From assembly GCA_947491225.1 (NCBI GenBank), contig CANLIE010000005.1:45649-109648 (forward strand): a DNA stretch of 64,000 nucleotides, written 5' to 3'. A program made the translations under genes and the position numbers. This DNA is from an uncultured Cellulophaga sp. GTDB taxonomy: Bacteria; Bacteroidota; Bacteroidia; Flavobacteriales; Flavobacteriaceae. The notes beneath the pieces are model-generated. The model was given only the letters and a program-made list of their open reading frames with translations, made no database searches and was not told where the DNA came from. Of this stretch, positions 1 through 9,219 are shown piece after piece (within the stretch, counting starts at the first letter, position 1; every line of letters starts with the position of its first letter).

Positions 1-1
1 T

Positions 2-2038
2 AAGGGTAATGTTAGAGACTATTCTCCAAGTCAACAAGACATTTTAAAAATCTATGAAGAAGGTGTTTCTCAAAACCCAAAAGTAGATTACACAAAGGTT
101 AGTGAAGATGAAATCACAAAAATTAGGCGTAGTAACAGTCCAACGCAAAAAGAAATTCAACGCTATAGGTTGTGGTTAGAACAGGGTTATATTTCTCCAT
201 ATACTGGTAAACCTATTCCGTTAAGTAAATTGTTTACGTATGAATACCAAATAGAACATATTATACCACAATCTAGATATTTTGATAACTCGTTGAGTAA
301 TAAAGTAATTTGTGAAAGTGAAGTAAATGAAGATAAAGACAATAAAACAGCATTTGAATACTTAAAAGAGAAGAGTGGTAGCATAATTAATGGTCATAAA
401 CTTTTAGATTTAGCAGAATATGAAGAACACATAAGTAAGTATTTTAAAAAAAATCCTCAAAAACGCAAGAACTTGTTAAGTGAAGATATACCCGAAGGAT
501 TTATCAATAGACAATTAAATGATAGCCGCTACATAAGCAAACTTGTTAAAGGTTTGTTGAGCAATATTGTACGCGAAGAAGGCGAGCAAGAAGCAACATC
601 AAAAAACTTGATTCCCGTAACGGGTTCTATAACCTCAAAACTAAAAAATGACTGGGGATTAAATGACAAGTGGAACGAACTTATTTTGCCAAGGTTTGAA
701 CGCTTAAACCAATTAACACAAACCAAAGACTTTACGGCAACCAACACCAATGGCAACACCATACCAACTGTACCAGATGACTTACTAAAAGGCTTTAGTA
801 AAAAACGTATAGACCATCGTCATCACGCCTTAGACGCTTTGGTAGTAGCTTGTTGCACTCGCAATCACAGCAACTATTTAAGTGCTTTAAATGCTGAAAA
901 TAAAAATCTTGGTTTACGTGATAAGTTATTGATTAAAAACAAACAAGGTGATTATACCAAAGCATTCCAAATGCCATGGGCTACTTTTACAATTGAAGCT
1001 AAAAATGAGCTAGAACAAACAGTCATTAGTTTTAAACAAAATTTGCGGGTTATTAATAAAGCCAACAATAAATTTTGGTCTTATAAAGATGAAAATGGGA
1101 ACCTTAATCTAGACAAAAAAGGAAATCCTGTAAAAAAACTTCGCAAGCAAACCAAAGGTAGTAATTGGGCCATACGTAAGGCAATGCATAAAGAAACTGT
1201 TTCAGGGCTTTATAATATAGATACACCTAAAGGAAAAATAGCAACTTCAGTAAGAATTGCTTTAGCTGACATTAAAAATGAAAAACATTTGGCAAAGGTT
1301 ACAGATGAACGAATTAGAGATGTAATTTTTCCTAATCACTTAAAGAACTATTTAGATAAAAAAGGAAATCCAAAATACGATTTAGCCTTTAATGAAGAAG
1401 GAGTTCAGGATTTAAACAAAAATATATTTGAGCTCAATCAGGATAAAAATCATCAACCCATTTATAAAGTAAAAGTGTTTGAAGTAGGTAGTAAGTTTTC
1501 AATTTCAGAAAATGATAGTTCAGCGAAAAGCAAAAAGTATGTGGAGGCAGCCAAAGGAACCAATCTTTTTTTTGCTGTTTATTGGGATGAGAAAAAACAA
1601 AAACGCAATTACGAAACGATTCCTTTAAATGAAGTAATTGCTCACCAAAAACAAGTAGCTCATCTACCCAAATCAGAAAGATTTCCTATTCAACCAAATT
1701 CAAAAAAAGGTAAATTTTTATTTACGCTTTCTCCAAATGATTTGGTATATGTGCCTACTGAAGAAGAAATTGAAAACCCCTCATTAGTTGATTTTAAAAA
1801 ATTAACTAATAAACAAATATTACAGATTTATAAAATGGTGAGTTGTACAGGAAGTAAATGTCATTTTATTTCTCAAAAAATAGCTTCTTTAATCAAAAAC
1901 TATGATTCTAAGTCTAAAAAAGGAGAATTAGGTAGTCTAAATAAGCAGGAAACAACTATGGATTCAAATGCAACTAGAATAAAAGAAAGATGTATAAAAC
2001 TCAGCATAGACAGATTAGGAAATATTTCTAAAACATAG
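2..2038 (+). CDS. cas9: Cas9 endonuclease, type II-C, C-terminal part (5' end outside window)
   Basis: RNA-guided DNA endonuclease of the type II CRISPR system. The frame is open from base 2 without a start, so the gene begins upstream of the window; 679 residues are visible. The HNH nuclease core is seen as YQIEHIIPQ with the catalytic His codon at 257-259, followed by SRYFDNSLSNKV. RuvC-III is seen as DHRHHALDALVVA, with its metal-binding Asp codon at 833-835. The rest is the C-terminal, PAM-interacting part. The stop lies 4 bases before cas1, so cas9-cas1-cas2 form one operon. No csn2 or cas4 is present, which with the long repeats indicates subtype II-C. The truncation is only the window edge; no internal damage is visible. 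Confidence 0.96.
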   Translation, partial: KGNVRDYSPSQQDILKIYEEGVSQNPKVDYTKVSEDEITKIRRSNSPTQKEIQRYRLWLEQGYISPYTGKPIPLSKLFTYEYQIEHIIPQSRYFDNSLSNKVICESEVNEDKDNKTAFEYLKEKSGSIINGHKLLDLAEYEEHISKYFKKNPQKRKNLLSEDIPEGFINRQLNDSRYISKLVKGLLSNIVREEGEQEATSKNLIPVTGSITSKLKNDWGLNDKWNELILPRFERLNQLTQTKDFTATNTNGNTIPTVPDDLLKGFSKKRIDHRHHALDALVVACCTRNHSNYLSALNAENKNLGLRDKLLIKNKQGDYTKAFQMPWATFTIEAKNELEQTVISFKQNLRVINKANNKFWSYKDENGNLNLDKKGNPVKKLRKQTKGSNWAIRKAMHKETVSGLYNIDTPKGKIATSVRIALADIKNEKHLAKVTDERIRDVIFPNHLKNYLDKKGNPKYDLAFNEEGVQDLNKNIFELNQDKNHQPIYKVKVFEVGSKFSISENDSSAKSKKYVEAAKGTNLFFAVYWDEKKQKRNYETIPLNEVIAHQKQVAHLPKSERFPIQPNSKKGKFLFTLSPNDLVYVPTEEEIENPSLVDFKKLTNKQILQIYKMVSCTGSKCHFISQKIASLIKNYDSKSKKGELGSLNKQETTMDSNATRIKERCIKLSIDRLGNISKT

Positions 2039-2042
2039 TTGT

Positions 2043-3291
<1,249 letters not shown>

Positions 3292-3309
3292 AATAGTAAA
3301 AATGTGATT

Positions 3310-3405
3310 TTAAACTACTAAAAGCCACACAATTACAGTTTATTTTACAATGCTACAAACACACTTAAAAAGCAGTATACCAGCATTTTATAGCGGGTAT
3401 ACTGC
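3310..3405 (+). ncRNA. candidate tracrRNA between cas2 and the array
   Basis: Bases 3312-3333, read on the plus strand, can pair with the 5' part of the crRNA repeat: 6 pairs (CACAAT with GTTGTG), an internal loop, 5 pairs (AAAGC with GCTTT), one mismatch, then 3 pairs. That is the bulged pattern of a type II anti-repeat. Similarity to the repeat is limited to this guide-pairing half, so a decayed terminal repeat explains it less well. A tail of about 70 bases follows and ends in the 10-bp hairpin 3372-3405. No clear promoter is seen, and the hairpin lacks a U-tract on this strand, so the 3' end is uncertain. Confidence 0.45.
3367..3405 (-). terminator. intrinsic terminator at the distal end of the CRISPR transcript
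   Basis: Perfect 10-bp inverted repeat GCAGTATACC (3372-3381) and GGTATACTGC (3396-3405). On the minus strand it is followed by five U. The last five bases of one arm are the end of the outermost CRISPR repeat. The orientation fits an array transcribed on the minus strand toward cas2. Confidence 0.7.
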
Positions 3406-5180
3406 GAATCATCAATAAAATTAATGAACTGAAAGCAATTCACAACATTGTTTATTGTGCATATATTTTTTAAAAAACTGCGAATCATCAATAAAATTAA
3501 TGAACTGAAAGCAATTCACAACAGATTTTAAAAAGCGAGAAACACGATCAAAACTGCGAATCATCAATAAAATTAATGAACTGAAAGCAATTCACAACTG
3601 TACAGATAATAAGATTCTCCTTCAAAAGACTGCGAATCATCAATAAAATTAATGAACTGAAAGCAATTCACAACAAAATTGCCTTAAACTTTATAACAAA
3701 ACGTACTGCGAATCATCAATAAAATTAATGAACTGAAAGCAATTCACAACATACATCAGGTTCGGAATCAACCCAAGCAACTGCGAATCATCAATAAAAT
3801 TAATGAACTGAAAGCAATTCACAACGACATAATAGTACTACTGGTGTTTTGAAATACTGCGAATCATCAATAAAATTAATGAACTGAAAGCAATTCACAA
3901 CCAACTTTGTTAATGTTATTTTTAATTCAATACTGCGAATCATCAATAAAATTAATGAACTGAAAGCAATTCACAACGATATTTCCTTTCTGAATGATCT
4001 TGTGCAAACTGCGAATCATCAATAAAATTAATGAACTGAAAGCAATTCACAACTAGATACGCCACATTTTGAAATGAACATCTACTGCGAATCATCAATA
4101 AAATTAATGAACTGAAAGCAATTCACAACTACTTATCCGCAAAGCTCTTTTTCGTGCTGACTGCGAATCATCAATAAAATTAATGAACTGAAAGCAATTC
4201 ACAACCGGATCCATGAAAGTAATTAAAGGACTAACACTGCGAATCATCAATAAAATTAATGAACTGAAAGCAATTCACAACATTAGATATAGACATAACT
4301 TTTAATATAGAACTGCGAATCATCAATAAAATTAATGAACTGAAAGCAATTCACAACATGCCAGAAGATATAATAGACTATGTTGCCACTGCGAATCATC
4401 AATAAAATTAATGAACTGAAAGCAATTCACAACAGTGAGGATTGGTTAATGGCGAAACCAAAACTGCGAATCATCAATAAAATTAATGAACTGAAAGCAA
4501 TTCACAACGATATTCTTCGCTCTGCAAGTATTTGCCTTACTGCGAATCATCAATAAAATTAATGAACTGAAAGCAATTCACAACCGTTTTTTCCTAGAGA
4601 TTTGCGTAATCTCTACTGCGAATCATCAATAAAATTAATGAACTGAAAGCAATTCACAACATGAGTACCTCTCAAATGCTAAGAATGGCAACTGCGAATC
4701 ATCAATAAAATTAATGAACTGAAAGCAATTCACAACTTGTTTTGGTGTTTTAAAATTAGTGCCTGTACTGCGAATCATCAATAAAATTAATGAACTGAAA
4801 GCAATTCACAACGGTACTGAAGCGCAACAATATATTCTTGAAACTGCGAATCATCAATAAAATTAATGAACTGAAAGCAATTCACAACGAACCATTTAAA
4901 GCCGCTTTCGCAGCTTCTACTGCGAATCATCAATAAAATTAATGAACTGAAAGCAATTCACAACATAAGTTCCGCCTATAATCTTTCCAAATCTACTGCG
5001 AATCATCAATAAAATTAATGAACTGAAAGCAATTCACAACCAGAACGTTCACGATATTCCCAGATTCAAAACTGCGAATCATCAATAAAATTAATGAACT
5101 GAAAGCAATTCACAACGAACGCCTTGAAAGTATGCTGTTTTTGGCAACTGCGAATCATCAATAAAATTAATGAACTGAAA

Positions 5181-5230
5181 TCGAAGATTCACGAATTCCT
5201 ATAAAAAACAATAGATGTCAATGAGCTAAA
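5181..5230 (-). repeat. 50-base insertion inside a CRISPR repeat, copy 1
   Basis: It lies between repeat bases 34 and 35 of the unit that begins at 5147. It begins TCGAAGATTCACGAATTCCT and ends AATGAGCTAAA on the plus strand. Copy 2 differs by one base at its start. Its last bases resemble a diverged stretch of the repeat (AATGAGCT against AATGAACTG). Confidence 0.9.
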
Positions 5231-5287
5231 GCAATTCACAACGGGAAGGTATATGTTATGACTTACGCTGATACTGCGAATCATCAA

Positions 5288-5318
5288 TAAAATTAATGAA
5301 CTGAAAGCAATTCACAAC
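5288..5318 (-). promoter_or_regulatory. promoter-like motif inside each CRISPR repeat (shown for one copy)
   Basis: Read on the minus strand, the repeat begins GTTG, followed by 19 bases and TAATTTTA. This is the Bacteroidota promoter layout (TTG, 19-21 bases, TAnnTTTG) with one mismatch in the -7 element. Transcripts would start near the repeat end and run into the following spacer. The same motif recurs in every intact repeat. In the two split repeats the insertion separates the two boxes. This is inference from sequence only. Confidence 0.4.
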
Positions 5319-5382
5319 AAGAAATAGATATTTTTTTATAAATCTGTAACTGCGAATCATCAATAAAATTAATGAACTGAAA

Positions 5383-5432
5383 TCGGAGATTCACGAATTC
5401 CTATAAAAAACAATAGATGTCAATGAGCTAAA
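5383..5432 (-). repeat. 50-base insertion inside a CRISPR repeat, copy 2
   Basis: Same position in the repeat as copy 1 (unit 5349-5444). It is the leader-proximal complete unit of the array. Beyond it, at 5445, non-CRISPR coding remains begin directly. Confidence 0.9.
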
Positions 5433-5444
5433 GCAATTCACAAC

Positions 5445-5612
5445 AGTGAATAGCTTAAACGAACCAAGATTGATTAATGACTTAATTATGTCGAAATTAT
5501 CTTTACGATACCCGTGAAAATTAACGGCGCCACCGCCTACCATAAGCATTCTAACCTCGTATTTATTTGAAAGCTCAATAAACTTATCAATATTTGTTTC
5601 CCAATTTTTCAT
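5445..5612 (-). pseudogene. N-terminal fragment of a nucleotidyltransferase-like protein
   Basis: About 56 residues starting MKNWETNIDKFIELSNKY and containing VRMLMVGGGAVNFHGYR. This resembles the GG-containing start of nucleotidyltransferase-fold proteins (AbiEii/MNT type) common in Flavobacteriaceae. After HGYR the sequence no longer carries the expected Asp-x-Asp metal site, and the frame runs into the split CRISPR repeat at 5444. It is therefore a 3'-truncated and decayed gene. Its start overlaps the stop of the small upstream gene (ATGA), so the two were once co-translated. Family assignment rests on the short motif only. Confidence 0.6.
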
Positions 5613-5794
5613 TTAGTAGATTTTAATTCTATTACAAAATTTTCGTCTTTTCTATTGATTTTTTTTGATGGAAAACGATTTACTTTTTTTATCAAGTTTA
5701 GAAACGCATAGATACGTTCAATAGGTCGAAGTTTTAAAAAACTTTCCTGTTGAACTTTGTTAGATTCTTCTTTTGTTTGGTATTTAATTTCCAT
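5609..5794 (-). CDS. small hypothetical protein, partner of the broken nucleotidyltransferase
   Basis: 61 residues, lysine-rich, starting MEIKYQTKEESNKVQQESF and containing LRPIERIYAFLNLIKKVNRFP. I recall similar short proteins upstream of nucleotidyltransferase-like genes in Flavobacteriia, but I know no function. It overlaps the following gene fragment by 4 bases (ATGA), the mark of a translationally coupled pair. With its partner truncated it may no longer matter. It lies in the 494-base segment between two split CRISPR repeats. A toxin-antitoxin role is possible but not shown. Confidence 0.5.
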   Translation of the reverse strand: MEIKYQTKEESNKVQQESFLKLRPIERIYAFLNLIKKVNRFPSKKINRKDENFVIELKSTK

Positions 5795-5798
5795 CGAT

Positions 5799-5936
5799 TT
5801 ATTGAACTTTAAATAAATTTATACGATCTGGATTTTTATGATATTCAACAATATTTTTTACTTGTTTTTTCCAAAAATCAGACCTATTAGTTTTTACTTG
5901 TATATCTTCTATAGACCTTGAAATAAATTCTTTTTA
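5799..5936 (-). pseudogene. C-terminal fragment of an unknown protein
   Basis: An open stretch of about 45 residues, ending DRINLFKVQ and a stop just upstream of the 61-residue gene. It contains SIEDIQVKTNRSDFWKKQVK. It has no start and is cut off at its 5' side by the split repeat at 5939. It probably belonged to the same small operon as the two genes that follow. I do not recognise the family. Confidence 0.4.
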
Positions 5937-5938
5937 CT

Positions 5939-6020
5939 ACTGCGAATCATCAATAAAATTAATGAACTGAAATCGGAGATTCACGAATTCCTATAAAAAA
6001 ATAGATGTCAATGAGCTAAA
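5939..6020 (-). repeat. detached split CRISPR repeat (34 repeat bases plus 48-base insertion)
   Basis: The first 34 plus-strand bases equal the canonical repeat, followed by the same insertion, here 2 bases shorter. The last 12 repeat bases (GCAATTCACAAC) are missing and unrelated sequence begins exactly at the insertion boundary. It may be the true leader junction, a rearranged array end, or a copied leader piece. No further repeats follow at higher coordinates. Confidence 0.85.
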
Positions 6021-6052
6021 GTTAATAAAATTCTCTTTATTACGTACTAAAC

Positions 6053-7183
6053 TTATTCTTCTATTAGCTTAAACTCTACTCTTCTATTTTTTGTTCTGCT
6101 GTCTTCAGTTGTGTTATCCGTAATAGGCTTTGTACTCCCGTACCCAAACCATTTAATTCTATTTTTATTAATTTCTTTGGTAGTTAAATAATTGGCAACA
6201 GCTTTTGCTCTCTCTTTGGAAAGTTTTAAATTATGTTCTTTAGTTCCTACGGCATCCGTATGCCCATAAATTTCAATGACTAGTTTATTGTTTTTAAGCA
6301 ATAGTTCTGATATTGTATTTAGTTCTAGTTGAGATTCTGGTAATAAAACAGCTTTGTTAAACTCAAACAAAACGCTTGCAAACGAATAAATTTTGTTGTT
6401 TTCTATAGTGGGTAATACTGTTTCTACTATTTCTGGTATAGTTTCTTCAACAATAGGGTTTTGTTCTCTGTTTTTTAATTCAACACTAACATCGTCTATA
6501 TAATAATAAGAAAATTGTTTTTGCTTAGAGCTTTTAGTAAATTTAATTTTCTTTGTTTTGGAATTAGAAACAAAACTTCCTATGATAAAATTTGTTTCAT
6601 AGCCTTTGGCGATAAACGGAATGTGAACTTGCATCCAAATTTGTTTACTCTTATAATAAATTGGTTCTGGTTGGTCATAGAAATTATATAGAATTCCTTT
6701 TATTTTAGAGACCGTTTTTGGTGTAACTAATGTATTACTTAGGTTAGAGGTAAAGTCATTATAACTTAATTCGCTATTGGTAAAAAGTACACTAAAGTCT
6801 TTAATAGCTATAGTAGCATAATCAGCTAGACTAACATAAAAAGTAAGAATATATTTTTTATCTTTTTCTAATTTTTTAGAAAGCGTTCCTTGTATATATT
6901 CCCTATAATTATTTTTTGAAAAAACATATATACCAGCATAACCGTTGCCGCTTCTTGCTGTTTGTTTTCCGTTATGGTTATTAAAGCTAACAGTTCTACT
7001 ACAAGTATTCATATAATCTGTTGTGCCTAGTAAAACAGACCAATACAGAACGTTTTTGTTAAACCTACTAATATCGTCAGGGCAATATTTATAGCTTTCA
7101 AAGCTGGAGTTTTTAACTAAATTTTGAGCGCTTATACAATTGAAAGATAATAGTATAATAAGTCTGGTTAATATTGCTTTCAT
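6053..7183 (-). CDS. OmpA-like envelope protein
   Basis: 376 residues with a signal peptide (MKAILTRLIILLSFNCISA before QNLVKNSSFE). The N-terminal 240 residues look like a beta-rich carbohydrate-binding-like or surface module (LVKNSSFESYKYCP opening, FYVSLADYA). The last 115 residues form an OmpA C-terminal peptidoglycan-binding domain: FEFNKAVLLPES, then IEIYGHTDAVGTKEHNLKLSKERAKAV and the RTKNRRVEF end, with the Asp and Arg used for diaminopimelate binding. It likely anchors a surface domain to the cell wall. It stands alone with its stop 33 bases from the detached CRISPR repeat. The role of the N-terminal domain is unknown. Confidence 0.85.
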   Translation of the reverse strand: MKAILTRLIILLSFNCISAQNLVKNSSFESYKYCPDDISRFNKNVLYWSVLLGTTDYMNTCSRTVSFNNHNGKQTARSGNGYAGIYVFSKNNYREYIQGTLSKKLEKDKKYILTFYVSLADYATIAIKDFSVLFTNSELSYNDFTSNLSNTLVTPKTVSKIKGILYNFYDQPEPIYYKSKQIWMQVHIPFIAKGYETNFIIGSFVSNSKTKKIKFTKSSKQKQFSYYYIDDVSVELKNREQNPIVEETIPEIVETVLPTIENNKIYSFASVLFEFNKAVLLPESQLELNTISELLLKNNKLVIEIYGHTDAVGTKEHNLKLSKERAKAVANYLTTKEINKNRIKWFGYGSTKPITDNTTEDSRTKNRRVEFKLIEE

Positions 7184-7256
7184 TTGTTTAAACAGAGTTA
7201 GACTTTAACAACATAAGTTAGATGTAATAAAATTTATGTTAGCCAGAGTAATTTTC

Positions 7257-7408
7257 GATAGAAAACTGTATAATAAGGCAAGTAAATTTTAATCCAAAAG
7301 CCCAGTCATTTTGAGCTTGTTGAAAGAGTAATACAATTTTTTCTTTGTTTCACTATGAAAAATTACTCAATTTAACAGCTTTTTTAAATCAAATTCTTAC
7401 ATAAAACT
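7257..7408. repeat. dispersed intergenic repeat, copy 1 (fills gap 7184-7541)
   Basis: Imperfect copy of about 150 bases of the element at 13471-13627. Shared words include CCAAAAGCC, GTCATNTTGA, ATACAATTTTTT, ATTACTC and TTTAAC. The core GTCATTTTGAGCTTGTT is related to a motif also seen near 28710. Arms GAGTAAT and ATTACTC flank a short loop that is inverted compared with copy 2. Nothing coding is seen in the rest of this 358-base gap. Confidence 0.65.
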
Positions 7409-7541
7409 CACGTTAATAAAGCAGACCATTAAACCTTTTTGCTGGCACTAATTTAAGTATCAACGTTAAAATAGAGGGTTTTTAATATGTGTTTTATGTA
7501 GTACAAGATAAAACATTTTGTATAAAATAGAAAAGTAGTAT

Positions 7542-8801
7542 TTAGTTCTCTTTTTCATGTAATTCTATGTCTTTTTGTAAATCTAGTTTTCTAAAACTTG
7601 GAGAACCAATGGCTGTAACACCAACAGTAAGTAATGTCATTGTGCCGCCAAATACAACAGCGGTTACAGTGCCCATTAATTTTGCTGTTAGTCCACTCTC
7701 AAAAGCACCTAACTCATTAGATGACCCAACAAACATAGAATTTACAGAGGCTACTCTACCTCGCATATGATCTGGAGTTTTTAATTGTAAAATGGTTTGT
7801 CTAATAATCATAGAAACGCCATCTACAGCTCCGCTAAAAAACAATGCAGCTACGGATAACCAAAAATAAGTAGATAAACCAAAAACAATAATACAGATAC
7901 CAAATGCAAACACTGCTAAAAGTAATTTTTTACCTGCATTTTTGTGTAACGGAAAATATGTGGATCCAAACATTGTTATTGCTGCCCCAACTGCAGGTGC
8001 GGCTCTTAAAATTCCAAACCCTTCAGAACCCACGTGTAGTATATCTTGTGCAAAAACAGGTAATAAAGCAACAGCACCACCAAAAAGAACAGCAACCATA
8101 TCTAGGGTTAGGGCACCAAAGATAGCTTTAGTTTTAAATACAAAATGTAGACCTTCTTTTAAACTTTTAAAAACAGGTTCTCCAATTTTAGGGTTTAGTA
8201 TAGGCTTTTGGGAAATTTGCGATAGTGTTAACAATGCAAATATTGAAAAAGCAAAGATTAAACACATAGACCAATGTACACCAATCCAACTAATAGAAAA
8301 ACCTGCTAGTGCAGGACCTAAAACAGAAGCCATTTGCCAGGTGGTACTGCTCCAAGTAGCTGCATTGGGATATATCTTTTTAGGTACTATAAGTGCAATT
8401 AAAGAGAATATGGTTGGCCCTAAAAAGGCTCTTACAATACCGCCCAAAAAGACTAAAAAGTAAGTGGCATATAAAATTGTCCTGGTAGAAGTTTGTGCCA
8501 CAATTTCTGGCCAACTTAGAATAAATAGACCAAAACTAATAACAGAAAAACCTAAAATACACTTAACTAATAAGTTTCGTTTTTCTTTCTGGTCAACAAT
8601 GTGACCCGCAAACAACGCCATAGAAACAGCAGGAATAACTTCCATTAAACCTATAATACCCAATGATAATGGGTCTTTGGTTAAGGAGTAAACTTGCCAC
8701 TCTATTACAATGAATTGCATAGACCAGGCAAAAACCATTGCAAAGCGTACAATTAAAAAGATATTAAATTCTTTATACCGTAAAGCCGAGTATGGATCCA
8801 T
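7542..8801 (-). CDS. MFS transporter (MFS_3/EntS-like exporter type)
   Basis: 419 residues with about 12 hydrophobic segments. It opens MDPYSALRYKEFNIFLIVRF, typical of the EntS-like group, and has the cytoplasmic loop signature DQKEKRNLLV after helix 2 and DHMRGRVASVN near residue 340. That group includes siderophore and macrolide exporters; the substrate here is unknown. It follows the heme-uptake genes in the same direction, so an iron-related export role is possible. Upstream, TACATTTG (minus strand, at 8821-8828) fits a -7 element, so it may have its own promoter. It appears intact. Confidence 0.85.
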   Translation of the reverse strand: MDPYSALRYKEFNIFLIVRFAMVFAWSMQFIVIEWQVYSLTKDPLSLGIIGLMEVIPAVSMALFAGHIVDQKEKRNLLVKCILGFSVISFGLFILSWPEIVAQTSTRTILYATYFLVFLGGIVRAFLGPTIFSLIALIVPKKIYPNAATWSSTTWQMASVLGPALAGFSISWIGVHWSMCLIFAFSIFALLTLSQISQKPILNPKIGEPVFKSLKEGLHFVFKTKAIFGALTLDMVAVLFGGAVALLPVFAQDILHVGSEGFGILRAAPAVGAAITMFGSTYFPLHKNAGKKLLLAVFAFGICIIVFGLSTYFWLSVAALFFSGAVDGVSMIIRQTILQLKTPDHMRGRVASVNSMFVGSSNELGAFESGLTAKLMGTVTAVVFGGTMTLLTVGVTAIGSPSFRKLDLQKDIELHEKEN

Positions 8802-8849
8802 TTAAAAACAAAATAAGAAACAAATGTAGTGTAAAAACATTTTTTTACT

Positions 8850-9209
8850 TTATTGTTTTTTACATATCTCATCTAAATAGCTGTCCATATTTAATTGAAA
8901 TAAGGTTCCTTCAATTAAATCTTGAATAGCACTTAGTTCATTTTTACTAACAGCAAGGCTAACTTGTGGTACAGGGGTCTCTAACAATAATGACCTACAT
9001 ACTTCTTTTTTGGTACAGCAATTGCACACAGAATTTTCTTTTATGGTATGTTCTATTTTGTTAGAAAACCGTGCCAACTCCTTTTTAGTAAGTAGAAACC
9101 CAGTGTCTCTAAAAACTATTTGTATTTTTTTATGGTTTTTTACTGTTCCATTTTTCCACTGAAAGGCAATGCCAAAATGATTATAATAAATAGCGTTAAT
9201 GTCTTTCAT
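8850..9209 (-). CDS. conserved hypothetical protein with cysteine cluster
   Basis: 119 residues, no signal peptide or membrane segment, so probably cytoplasmic. A cluster CNCCTKKEVCRSLL near residues 80-90 could bind a metal or a cofactor. The motif RDTGFLLTKKEL and the acidic helix IQDLIEGTLFQLNMDSYLDEICK look conserved; I recall similar proteins only from Bacteroidota. It lies 10 bases downstream of the FMN-binding protein, in the minus-strand part of the heme locus, suggesting a role in heme or iron handling or redox. Function is unknown. Confidence 0.7.
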   Translation of the reverse strand: MKDINAIYYNHFGIAFQWKNGTVKNHKKIQIVFRDTGFLLTKKELARFSNKIEHTIKENSVCNCCTKKEVCRSLLLETPVPQVSLAVSKNELSAIQDLIEGTLFQLNMDSYLDEICKKQ

Positions 9210-9219
9210 ATTCTTTTTG

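Larger units (their letters stand above)
3401..5444 (-). CRISPR. type II-C CRISPR array, 26 repeats and 25 spacers
   Basis: The repeat is 46 bases; in crRNA orientation (minus strand) it begins GTTGTGAATTGCTTTCAG and ends GATGATTCGCAGT. Unit starts run from 3401 to 5349, mostly every 76 bases (30-base spacers), with 29-base spacers before 3780 and 4463. The 24 canonical copies look identical by eye. Two copies, 5147-5242 and 5349-5444, are split by a 50-base insertion after repeat base 34. The GTTGTG start, the candidate anti-repeat and the terminator next to cas2 all point to minus-strand transcription, with the leader expected at the high-coordinate end. Spacer targets cannot be judged here. 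Confidence 0.98.

Noticed and set aside
3312..3333. Decayed terminal CRISPR repeat instead of an anti-repeat
   Set aside because: Similarity stops after the guide-pairing half, and the distance to the first repeat (67 bases) does not fit a spacer; still not fully excluded.
5391..5612. A 73-codon frame that reads through the split repeat as a complete gene
   Set aside because: Its last part is encoded by CRISPR repeat and insert sequence; only the first 56 residues resemble a protein family.
7567..8463. Plus-strand frames opposite the MFS gene
   Set aside because: They mirror the membrane-protein codons and have no protein-like composition of their own.
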